A stretch of 64,000 nucleotides of DNA from Hydractinia symbiolongicarpus (taxonomy: Eukaryota; Cnidaria; Hydrozoa; Anthoathecata; Hydractiniidae), in contig NC_079886.1 in the NCBI RefSeq assembly GCF_029227915.1, forward strand, positions 27,320,501 to 27,384,500, written 5' to 3'. Shown piece after piece: positions 13,401-24,700 of the stretch. The notes under the pieces are model-generated. The model did no database searches and was not told where the DNA came from. It was given only the letters and a program-made list of their open reading frames with translations. The position numbers and the translations under genes were made by a program. Within the stretch, counting starts at the first letter, position 1. Each line of letters begins with the position of its first letter.

Positions 13401-16400
13401 AATGAAATCATTTTTGAAAACTACAAGTCTCATGCGTTTTAGTGGTGAAGAAATAATTCAAAAAATCGTTCGGCAAATGAATTTACTCCCTGGGTACTTT
13501 CTTTGTATATATTTCACTGTACGGGCCGAGTCCGTGATATACGGAAAATCGCGGGTTTTCGTTTGCCGGCGATTAAACTCCTTTTATTCAGCGTCTCATC
13601 AAAAACGAAATCATTTTTGAAAACTACAAGTCTCATGCGTTTTAGTGGTGAAAAAATAATTTAAAGAATCGTTTGGGAAATGAGTTTACTCCCTGGGTAC
13701 TTTCTTTGTATATATTTCACTGTACGGGCCGAGTCCGTGATATACGGAAAATCGCGGGTTTTCGTTTGCCGGCGATTAAACTCCTTTTATTCAGCGTCTC
13801 ATCAAAAACGAAATCATTTTTGAAAACTACAAGTCTCATGCGTTTTAGTGGTGAAAAAATAATTTAAAGAATCGTTTGGGAAATGAGTTTACTCCCTGGG
13901 TACTTTCTTTGTATATATTTCACTGTACGGGCCGAGTCCGTGATATACGGCAAATCGCGGGATTTCGTTTGCCGGCGATTAAACTCCTTTTATTCAGCGT
14001 CTCATCAAAAACGAAATCATTTTTGAAAACTACAAGTCTCATGCGTTTTAGTGGTGAAAAAGTAATTTAAAGAATCGTTTGGGAAATGAGTTTACTCCCT
14101 GGGTACTTTCTTTGTATACTTTTCATTGTACGGGCCGAGTCCGTGATATACGGAAAATCGCGGGATTTCGTTTGCCGGCGATTAAACTCCTTTTATTCAG
14201 CGTGTCATCAAAAACGAAGTCATTTTTGAAAACTACAAGTCTCATGCGTTTAGTGGTGAAAAAATAATTTAAAGAATCGTTCGGGAAATGAGTTTACTTC
14301 CTGGGTACTTTCTTTGTATACTTTTCACTGTACGGGCCGAGTCCGTGATATACGGAAAATCGCGGGATTTCGTTTGCCGGCGATTAAACTCCTTTTATTC
14401 AGCGTCTCATTAAGAATGAAATCATTTTTGAAAACTGCAAGTCTCATGCGTTTTAGTGGTGAAAAAATAATTTAAAGAATCGTTCGGGAAGTGAGTTTAC
14501 TCCCTGCGTACTTTTTTTGTATACTTTTGACTATACGAGCCGAGTCCGGGATTCACGGGAAATTGCGGGTTTTCGTTTGCCGGCGATTAAACTCCTTTTA
14601 TTCAGCGTCTCATCAAAAATGAAATCGTTTTTGAAAACTACAAGTCTTATGCGTTTTAGTGGTAAAAAATTAATTTAAAAAATCGTTCGGGAAATGAGTT
14701 TACTCCCTGGGTACTTTCTTTGTATATATTTCACTATACGGGCCGAGTCCGTGATATACGGAAAATCGCGGGATTTCGTTTGCCGGCGATTAAACTCCTT
14801 TTATTCAGCGTCTCATCAAAAATGAAATCGTTTTTGAAAACTTCAAGTCTCATGCGTTTTAGTGGTGAAAAAATAATTTAAAGAATCGTTTGGGAAATGA
14901 GTTTACTCCCTGGGTACTTTCTTTGTACACATTTGACTATACGGGTCAAGCCCGGGATTTACGGCAAATCGCGGGTTTTCGTTTGCCGGCGATTAAACTC
15001 CTTTTATTCAGCGTCTCATAAAAATGAAATCATTTTTGAAAACTACAAGTCTCATGCGTTTTAGTGGTGAAAAAATAATTTAAAGAATCGTTCGGGAAGT
15101 GAGTTTACTCCCTGCGTACTTTCTTTGTATACTTTTGACTATACGAGCCGAGTCCGGGATTCACGGGAAATTGCGGGTTTTCGTTTGCCGGCGATTAAAC
15201 TCCTTTTATTCAGCGTTTCATCAAAAATGAAATCGTTTTTGAAAACTACAAGTCTTATGCGTTTTAGTGGTAAAAAATTAATTTAAAAAATCGTTCGGGA
15301 AATGAGTTTACTCCCTGGGTACTTTCTTTGTACACATTTGACTATACGGGTCAAGCCCGGGATTTACGGCAAATCGCGGGTTTTCGTTTGCCGGCGATTA
15401 AACTCCTTTTATTCAGCGTTTCATCAAAAATGAAATCATTTTTGAAAACTACAAGTCTCATGCGTTTTAGTGGTGAAGAAATAATTCAAAAAATCGTTCG
15501 GCAAATGAGTTTACTCCCTGGGTACTTTCTTTGTATACTTTTCACTGTACGGGCCGAGTCCGTGATATACGGAAAATCGCGGGATTTCGTTTGCCGGCGA
15601 TTAAACTCCTTTTATTCAGCGTCTCATTAAGAATGAAATCATTTTTGAAAACTGCAAGTCTCATGCGTTTTAGTGGTGAAAAAATAATTTAAAGAATCGT
15701 TCGGGAAGTGAGTTTACTCCCTGCGTACTTTTTTTTGTATACTTTTGACTATACGAGCCGAGTCCGGGATTCACGGGAAATTGCGGGTTTTCGTTTGCCG
15801 GCGATAAAACTCCTTTTATTCAGCGTCTCATCAAAAATAAAATCGTTTTTGAAAACTACAAGTCTTATGCGTTTTAGTGGTAAAAAATTAATTTAAAGAA
15901 TCGTTCGGGAAGTGAGTTTACTCCCTGCGTACTTTTTTTGTATACTTTTGACTATACGAGCCGAGTCCGGGATTCACGGGAAATTGCGGGTTTTCGTTTG
16001 CCGGCGATTAAACTCCTTTTATTCAGCGTCTCATCAAAAATAAAATCGTTTTTGAAAACTACAAGTCTTATGCGTTTTAGTGGTAAAAAATTAATTTAAA
16101 AAATCGTTCGGGAAATGAGTTTACTCCCTGGGTACTTTCTTTGTATATATTTCACTATACGGGCCGAGTCCGTGATATACGGAAAATCGCGGGATTTCGT
16201 TTGCCGGCGATTAAACTCCTTTTATTCAGCGTTTCATCAAAAATGAAATCATTTTTGAAAACTACAAGTCTCATGCGTTTTAGTGGTGAAGAAATATTTC
16301 AAAAAATCGTTCGGCAAATGAGTTTACTCCCTGGGTACTTTCTTTGTATACTTTTCACTGTACGGGCCGAGTCCGTGATATACGGAAAATCGCGGGATTT

Positions 16401-18003
16401 CGTTTGCCGGCGATTAAACTCCTTTTATTCAGCGTCTCATTAAGAATGAAATCATTTTTGAAAACTGCAAGTCTCATGCGTTTTAGTGGTGAAAAAATAA
16501 TTTAAAGAATCGTTCGGGAAGTGAGTTTACTCCCTGCGTACTTTTTTTGTATACTTTTGACTATACGAGCCGAGTCCGGGATTCACGGGAAATTGCGGGT
16601 TTTCGTTTGCCGGCGATTAAACTCCTTTTATTCAGCGTCTCATCAAAAATGAAATCGTTTTTGAAAACTACAAGTCTTATGCGTTTTAGTGGTAAAAAAT
16701 TAATTTAAAAAATCGTTCGGGAAATGAGTTTACTCCCTGGGTACTTTCTTTGTATATATTTCACTATACGGGCCGAGTCCGTGATATACGGAAAATCGCG
16801 GGATTTCGTTTGCCGGCGATTAAACTCCTTTTATTCAGCGTCTCATCAAAAACGAAATCGTTTTTGAAAACTTCAAGTCTCATGCGTTTTAGTGGTGAAA
16901 AAATAATTTAAAGAATCGTTTGGGAAATGAGTTTACTCCCTGGGTACTTTCTTTGTACACATTTGACTATACGGGTCAAGCCCGGGATTTACGGCAAATC
17001 GCGGGTTTTCGTTTGCCGGCGATTAAACTCCTTTTATTCAGCGTCTCATAAAAATGAAATCATTTTTGAAAACTACAAGTCTCATGCGTTTTAGTGGTGA
17101 AGAAATAATTCAAAAAATCGTTCGGCAAATGAGTTTACTCCCTCGGTATTTTCTTTGTATACATTCGACTATACGGCCAAGCCCAGGATTTACGGGAAAT
17201 CGCGGGTTTTTGCTTGCCGGCGATTAAACTCCTTTTATTCAGCGTCTCATCAAAAACGAAATCATTTTTGAAAACTACAAGTCTTATGCGTTTTAGTGGT
17301 GAAAAAATAATTTAAAGAATCGTTTGGGAAATGATTTTATTTCCTGGGTACTTTCTTTGTATAAATTTAACTATACGGGCCGAGTCCGTGATATACGGAA
17401 AATCGCGGGATTTCGTTTGCCGGCGATTAAACTCCTTTTATTCAGCGTCTCATCAAAAATGAAATCATTTTTGAAAACTACAAGTCTCATGCGTTTTAGT
17501 GGTGAAGAAATAATTCAAAAAATCGTTCGGCAAATGAATTTACTCCCTGGGTACTTTCTTTGTATATATTTCACTGTACGGGCCGAGTCCGTGATATACG
17601 GAAAATCGCGGGTTTTCGTTTGCCGGCGATTAAACTCCTTTTATTCAGCGTCTCATCAAAAACGAAATCATTTTTGAAAACTACAAGTCTCATGCGTTTT
17701 AGTGGTGAAAAAATAATTTAAAGAATCGTTTGGGAAATGAGTTTACTCCCTGGGTACTTTCTTTGTATATATTTCACTGTACGGGCCGAGTCCGTGATAT
17801 ACGGAAAATCGCGGGTTTTCGTTTGCCGGCGATTAAACTCCTTTTATTCAGCGTCTCATCAAAAACGAAATCATTTTTGAAAACTACAAGTCTCATGCGT
17901 TTTAGTGGTGAAAAAATAATTTAAAGAATCGTTTGGGAAATGAGTTTACTCCCTGGGTACTTTCTTTGTATATATTTCACTGTACGGGCCGAGTCCGTGA
18001 TAT
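9890..18003 (+). repeat. HOR domain 3: 20-monomer unit, 4057 bp, two complete copies
   Basis: Copy A spans about 9890-13946 and copy B about 13947-18003, offset 4057 = 20x203-3. Shared private variants include GAAAAAGTAATTT (10001/14058), the extra T in the 204 bp monomer near 11671/15728, the CG/CG dyad at 12789/16846, GCCCAGGATT near 13123/17180, TTTTTGCTTGCC near 13151/17208 and ATGATTTTATTTCC near 13274/17331. The differences I noticed are few: 12239/16296 (ATAATT vs ATATTT), 12630/16687 (TATTGG vs TAGTGG) and 13200/17257 (AAAG vs AACG). Copy A also contains a 10-monomer echo: 10.43-10.98 kb resembles 12.46-13.01 kb at an offset of 2030. Confidence 0.92.
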
Positions 18004-19264
18004 ACGGAAAATCGCGGGATTTCGTTTGCCGGCGATTAAACTCCTTTTATTCAGCGTCTCATCAAAAACGAAATCATTTTTGAAAACTCAAGTTTCATGC
18101 GTTTTAGTGGTGAAAAAATAATTTAAAGAATCGTTTGGGAAACGAGTTTACTCCCTGGGTACTTTCTTTGTATACTTTTCACTGTACGGGCCGAGTCCGT
18201 GATATACGGAAAATCGCGGGTTTTCGTTTGCCGACGATTAAACTCCTTTTATTCAGCGTCTCATTAAAAACGAAATCATTTTTGAAAACTACAAGTCTCA
18301 TGCGTTTTAGAGGTGAAAAAATAATTTAAAGAATCGTTTGGGAAATGAGTTTACTCCCTGGGTACTTTCTTTGTATACATTTGACTATACGGGTCAAGCC
18401 CGGGATTTACGGCAAATCGCGGGTTTTCGTTTGCCGGCGATTAAACTCCTTTTATTCATCGTCTCATCAAAAATGAAATCATTTTTGAAAACTACAAGTC
18501 TCATGCGTTTTAGTGATGAAGAAATAATTCAAAAAATTGTTCGGCTAATGAGTTTACTCCCTGGGTATTTTCTTTGTATACATTCGACTATACGGCCAAG
18601 CCCGGGATTTACGGAAAATCGCGGGTTTTCGTTTGCCGGCGATTAAACTCCTTTTATTCAGCGTCTCATCAAAAACGAAATCATTTTTGAAAACTACATG
18701 TCTCATGCGTTTTAGTGGTGAAAAAATAATTTAAAGAATCGTTTGGGAAATGAGTTTACTCCCTGAGTACTTTCTTTGTATATATCTCATTGTACGGGCC
18801 GAGTTTGTGATATACGGAAAATCGCGGGATTTCGTTTGCCGGCGATTAAACTCCTTTTCTTCAGCGTCTCATCAAAAACGAAATCATTTTTGAAAACTAC
18901 AAATTTCATGCGTTTTAGTGGTGAAAAAATAATTTAAAGAATCGTTTGGTAAATGAGTTTACTCCCTGGGTACTTTCTTTGTATACTTTTCACTGTACGG
19001 GCCGAGTCCGTGATATACGGAAAATCGCGGGTTTTCGTTTGCCGGCGATTAAACTCCTTTTATTCAGCGTCTCATCAAAAATGAAATCGTTTTTGAAAAC
19101 TACAAGTCTTATGCGTTTTAGTGGTAAAAAATTAATTTAAAAAATCGTTCAAGAAATGAGTTTACTCCCAGTTTACTTTCTTTGTATACATTTGACTATA
19201 CGGGTCAAGCCCGGGATTTACGGCAAATCGCGGGTTTTCGTTTGCCGGCGATTGAACTCCCTTT
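18004..19264 (+). repeat. Satellite, partial unit in 11- and 19-monomer registers
   Basis: These monomers match two downstream places. The part near 18135-18650 matches 20366-20880 at an offset of 2231 (11x203-2). The part near 18.4-19.26 kb matches 22.26-23.1 kb at 3853 (19x203-4), seen in the private pair CCCTGAGTAC plus GAGTTTGTGAT at 18761 and 22614. The two offsets differ by exactly 1622, the size of the adjacent 8-monomer duplication, so that duplication was probably inserted inside an older 11-monomer register. Confidence 0.75.
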
Positions 19265-22200
19265 ATTCAGCGTCTCATCAAAAACGAAATCATTTTTAAA
19301 AACTACAAGTCTCATGCCTTTTAGTGGTGAAAAAATAATTTAAAGAATCGTTTGGGAAATGAGTTTACTCCCTGGGTACTTTCTTTGTATACTTTTCACT
19401 GTACGGGCCGAGTCCGTGATATACGGAAAATCGCGGGATTTCCTTTGCCGGCGAATAAACTCCTTTTACTCAGCGTCTCATCAAGAATGAAATCATTTTT
19501 GAAAACTACAAGTCTCATGCGTTTTAGTGGTGAAAAAATAATTTCAAGAATCGTTTGGGAAGTGAGTTTACTCCCTGGGTACTTTCTTTGTATACTTTTG
19601 ACTATACGGGCCGAGTCCGGGATTTACGGGAAATTGCGGGATTTCGTTTGCCGGCGATTAAACTCCTTTTATTCAGCGTCTTATCAAAAATGAAATCGTT
19701 TTTGAAAACTACAAGCCTTATGCGTTTAAGTGGTAAAAAATTAATTTAAAAAATCGTTCGGGAAATGAGTTTACTCCCAGTTTACTTTCTTTGTATACAT
19801 TTGACTATACGGGTCAAGCCCGCGATTTACGGCAAATGGCGGGTTTTCGTTTGCCAGCGATTGAACTCCCTTTATTCAGCGTCTCATCAAAAACGAAATC
19901 ATTTTTGAAAACTACAAGTCTCATGCGTTTTAGTGGTGAAAGAATAATTTAAAGAATCGTTTGGGAAATGAGTTTACTCCCTGGGTACTTTCTTTGTATA
20001 CTTTTCACTGTACGGGCCGAGTCCGTGATATACGGAAAATCGTGGGTTTTCGTTTGCCGGCGATTAAACTCCTTTTATTCAGCGTCTCATCAAAAATGAA
20101 GTCGTTTTTAAAAACTACAAGTCTTATGCGTTTTAGTGGTAAAAAATTAATTTAAAAAATCGTTTGGGAAATGAGTTTACTCCCTGGGTACTTTCTTTGT
20201 ATATATTTCACTGTACGGGCCGAGTCCGTGATATACGGAAAATCGCGGGATTTCGTTTGCCGGCGATTAAACTCCTTTTATTCAGCGTCTCATCAAAAAC
20301 GAAATCATTTTTGAAAACTCAAGTTTCATGCGTTTTAGTGGTGAATAAATAATTTAAAGAATCGTTTGGGAAACGAGTTTACTCCCTGGGTACTTTCTTT
20401 GTATACTTTTCACTGTACGGGCCGAGTCCGTGATATACGGAAAATCGCGGGTTTTCGTTTGCCGGCGATTAAACTCCTTTTATTCAGCGTCTCACTAAAA
20501 ACGAAATCATTTTTGAAAACTACAAGTCTCATGCGTTTTAGTGGTGAAAAAATAATTTAAAGAATCGTTTGGGAAATGAGTTTACTTCCTGGGTACTTTC
20601 TTTGTATACATTTGACTATACGGGTCAAGCCCGGGATTTACGGCAAATCGCGGGTTTTCGTTTGCCGGCGATTAAACTCCTTTTATTCAGCGTCTCATCA
20701 AAAATGAAATCATTTTTGAAAACTACAAGTCTCATGCGTTTTAGTGGTGAAGAAATAATTCAAAAAATTGTTCGGCTAATGAGTTTACTCCCTGGGTATT
20801 TTCTTTGTATACATTCGACTATACGGCCAAGCCCGGGATTTACGGGAAATCGCGGGTTTTCGTTTGCCGGCGATTAAACTCCTTTTATTCAGCGTCTCAT
20901 CAAAAACGAAATCATTTTTGAAAACTACAAGTCTCATGCCTTTTAGTGGTGAAAAAATAATTTAAAGAATCGTTTGGGAAATGAGTTTACTCCCTGGGTA
21001 CTTTCTTTGTATACTTTTCACTGTACGAGCCGAGTCCGTGATATACGGAAAATCGCGGGATTTCCTTTGCCGGCGAATAAACTCCTTTTACTCAGCGTCT
21101 CATCAAGAATGAAATCATTTTTGAAAACTACAAGTCTCATGCGTTTTAGTGGTGAAAAAATAATTTCAAGAATCGTTTGGGAAGTGAGTTTACTCCCTGG
21201 GTACTTTCTTTGTATACTTTTGACTATACGGGCCGAGTCCGGGATTTACGGGAAATTGCGGGATTTCGTTTGCCGGCGATTAAACTCCTTTTATTCAGCG
21301 TCTTATCAAAAATGAAATCGTTTTTGAAAACTACAAGCCTTATGCGTTTAAGTGGTAAAAAATTAATTTAAAAAATCGTTCGGGAAATGAGTTTACTCCC
21401 AGTTTACTTTCTTTGTATACATTTGACTATACGGGTCAAGCCCGCGATTTACGGCAAATGGCGGGTTTTCGTTTGCCAGCGATTGAACTCCCTTTATTCA
21501 GCGTCTCATCAAAAACGAAATCATTTTTGAAAACTACAAGTCTCATGCGTTTTAGTGGTGAAAGAATAATTTAAAGAATCGTTTGGGAAATGAGTTTACT
21601 CCCTGGGTACTTTCTTTGTATACTTTTCACTGTACGGGCCGAGTCCGTGATATACGGAAAATCGTGGGTTTTCGTTTGCCGGCGATTAAACTCCTTTTAT
21701 TCAGCGTCTCATCAAAAATGAAGTCGTTTTTAAAAACTACAAGTCTTATGCGTTTTAGTGGTAAAAAATTAATTTAAAAAATCGTTTGGGAAATGAGTTT
21801 ACTCCCTGGGTACTTTCTTTGTATATATTTCACTGTACGGGCCGAGTCCGTGATATACGGAAAATCGCGGGATTTCGTTTGCCGGCGATTAAACTCCTTT
21901 TATTCAGCGTCTCATCAAAAACGAAATCATTTTTGAAAACTCAAGTTTCATGCGTTTTAGTGGTGAATAAATAATTTAAAGAATCGTTTGGGAAACGAGT
22001 TTACTCCCTGGGTACTTTCTTTGTATACTTTTCACTGTACGGGCCGAGTCCGTGATATACGGAAAATCGCGGGTTTTCGTTTGCCGGCGATTAAACTCCT
22101 TTTATTCAGCGTCTCACTAAAAACGAAATCATTTTTGAAAACTACAAGTCTCATGCGTTTTAGTGGTGAAAAAATAATTTAAAGAATCGTTTGGGAAATG

Positions 22201-22508
22201 AGTTTACTTCCTGGGTACTTTCTTTGTATACATTTGACTATACGGGTCAAGCCCGGGATTTACGGCAAATCGCGGGTTTTCGTTTGCCGGCGATTAAACT
22301 CCTTTTATTCAGCGTCTCATCAAAAATGAAATCATTTTTGAAAACTACAAGTCTCATGCGTTTTAGTGGTGAAGAAATAATTCAAAAAATTGTTCGGCTA
22401 ATGAGTTTACTTCCTGGGTATTTTCTTTGTATACATTCGACTATACGGCCAAGCCCGGGATTTACGGGAAATCGCGGGTTTTCGTTTGCCGGCGATTAAA
22501 CTCCTTTT
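19265..22508 (+). repeat. HOR domain 4: tandem pair of an 8-monomer unit, 1622 bp
   Basis: About 19265-20886 is repeated at 20887-22508 with an offset of 1622 = 8x203-2. Shared private variants: ATGCCTTTTAG at the left edge, GGCGAATAAAC, TACTCAGCG, ATAATTTCAAG, CAAGCCTTATGCGTTTAAG, CAAGCCCGCG with AAATGGCGGG, GAAAGAATAAT, GAATAAATAAT and CTCACTAAAAACG. Differences are isolated substitutions, for example GTACGGGCC against GTACGAGCC near 19404/21026. Confidence 0.92.
19607..19640 (+). repeat. Four CGGG words at helical spacing (example copy)
   Basis: CGGG begins at 19607, 19618, 19627 and 19637, spacings of 11, 9 and 10 bp, close to one DNA turn. The same phased cluster is present in most monomers of the CCGAGTCCGGG class and is partly lost where CCGGGATT becomes CCGTGAT or CCTGGATT. 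It lies opposite the A/T-rich half of the monomer. The arrangement is compatible with rotational nucleosome positioning; that reading is inference. Confidence 0.55.
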
Positions 22509-24700
22509 ATTCAGCGTCTCATCAAAAACGAAATCATTTTTGAAAACTACAAGTCTCATGCGTTTTAGTGGTGAAAAAATAATTTAAAGAATCGTTTGGG
22601 AAATGAGTTTACTCCCTGAGTACTTTCTTTGTATATATTTCACTGTACGGGACGAGTTTGTGATATACGGAAAATCGCGGGATTTCGTTTGCCGGCGATT
22701 AAACTCCTTTTTTTCAGCGTCTCATCAAAAACGAAATCATTTTTAAAAACTACAAATTTCATGCGTTTTAGTGGTGAAAAAATAATTTAAAGAATCGTTT
22801 GGTAAATGAGTTTACTCCATGGGTACTTTCTTTGTATACTTTTCACTGTACGGGCCGAGTCCGTGATATACGGAAAATCGCGGGTTTTCGTTTGCCGGAG
22901 ATTAAACTCCTTTTATTCAGCGTCTCATCAAAAATGAAATCGTTTTTGAAAACTACAAGTCTTATGCGTTTTAGTGGTAAAAAATTAATTTAAAAAATCG
23001 TTCGAGAAATGAGTTTACTCCCAGTTTACTTTCTTTGTATACATTTGACTATACGGGTCAAGCCCGGGATTTACGGCAAATCGCTGGTTTTCGTTTGCCG
23101 GCGATTGAACTCCCTTTATTCAGCGTCTCATCAAAAACGAAATCATTTTTGAAAACTACAAATCTCATGCCTTTTAGTGGTGAAAAAATAATTTAAAGAA
23201 TCGTTTGGGAAATGAGTTTACTCCCTGGGTACTTTCTTTGTATACTTTTCACTGTACGGGCCGAGTCCGTGATATACGGAAAATCGCGGGATTTCCTTTG
23301 CCGGCGATTAAACTCCTTTTATTCAGCGTCTCATCAAGAATGAAATCATTTTTGAAAACTACAAGTCTCATGCGTTTTAGTGGTGAAAAAATAATTTAAA
23401 GAATCGTTCGGGAAGTGAGTTTACTCCCTGGGTACTTTCTTTGTATACTTTTGACTATACGGGCCGAGTCCGGGATTTACGGGAAATTGCGGGATTTTGT
23501 TTGCCGGCGATTAAACTCCTTTTATTCAGCGTCTTATCAAAAATGAAATCGTTTTTGAAAACTACAAGCCTTATGCGTTTAAGTGGTAAAAAATTAATTT
23601 AAAAAATCGTTCGCGAAATGAGTTTACTCCCAGTTTACTTTCTTTGTATACATTTGACTATACGGGTCAAACCCGGGATTTACGGCAAATTGCGGGTTTT
23701 CGTTTGCCGGCGATTGAACTCCCTTTATTCAGCGTCTCATCAAAAACGAAATCATTTTTGAAAACTACAAGTCTCATGCGTTTTAGTGGTGAAAAAATAA
23801 TTTAAAGAATCGTTTGGGAAATGAGTTGACTCCCTGGGTACTTTCTTTGTATACTTTTCACTGTACGGGCCGAGTCCGTGATATACGGAAAATCGTGGGT
23901 TTTCGTTTGCCGGCGATTAAACTCCTTTTATTCAGCGTCTCATCAAAAATGAAGTCGTTTTTAAAAACTACAAGTCTTATGCGTTTTAGTGGTAAAAAAT
24001 TAATTTAAAAAATCGTTCGGGAAATGAGTTTACTCCCAGTTTACTTTCTTTGTATACATTTGACTATACGGATAAAGCCCGGGATTTACGGGAAATCGCG
24101 GGTTTTCGTTTGCCGGCGATTAAACTCCTTTTATTCAGCGTCTCATCAAAAATGAAATCGTTTTTGAAAACTACAAGTCTTATGCGTTTTAGTGGTAAAA
24201 AATTAATTTAAAAAATCGTTCGAGAAATGAGTTTACACCCAGTTTACTTTCTTTGTATACATTTGACTATACGGGTCAAGCCCGGGATTTACGGCAAATC
24301 GCGGGTTTTCGTTTGCCGGCGATTGAACTCCCTCTATTCAGCGTCTCATCAAAAACGAAATCATTTTTGAAAACTACAAGTCTCATGCGTTCTAGTGATG
24401 AAAAAATGATTTAAACAATCGTTCGAGAAGTGATTTTACTCCCTGGGTACTTTCCTTAAATACTTTTGACTATACGGGCCGAGTCCGGGATTTACGGGAA
24501 ATTGCGGATTTTCGTTTGCCGGCGATTAAACTCCTTTTATTCAGCGTCTCATCAAAAATGAAATCGTTTTTGAAAACTACAAGTCTCATGGGTTTTAATA
24601 GTAAAAAATTAATTTAAAAAATCGTTCGGGAAATGAGTTTACTCAAAGTTTACTTTCCTTGTATACATTTGACTATACGGGTCAAGCCCGGGATTTACGG
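22509..24700 (+). repeat. Satellite, continuing 11-monomer register
   Basis: Monomers here are diverged relatives of 20.3-22.5 kb. The monomer with AAATCGTGGG and GAAGTCGTTTTTAAAA occurs near 21583, 23814 and 26045, twice spaced by 2231 bp (11x203-2). Private features of the stretch are GTGATTTTACTCC with TTCCTTAAATAC near 24431-24470 and CATGGGTTTTAATAG near 24587. No gene or foreign element is visible. Confidence 0.75.
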
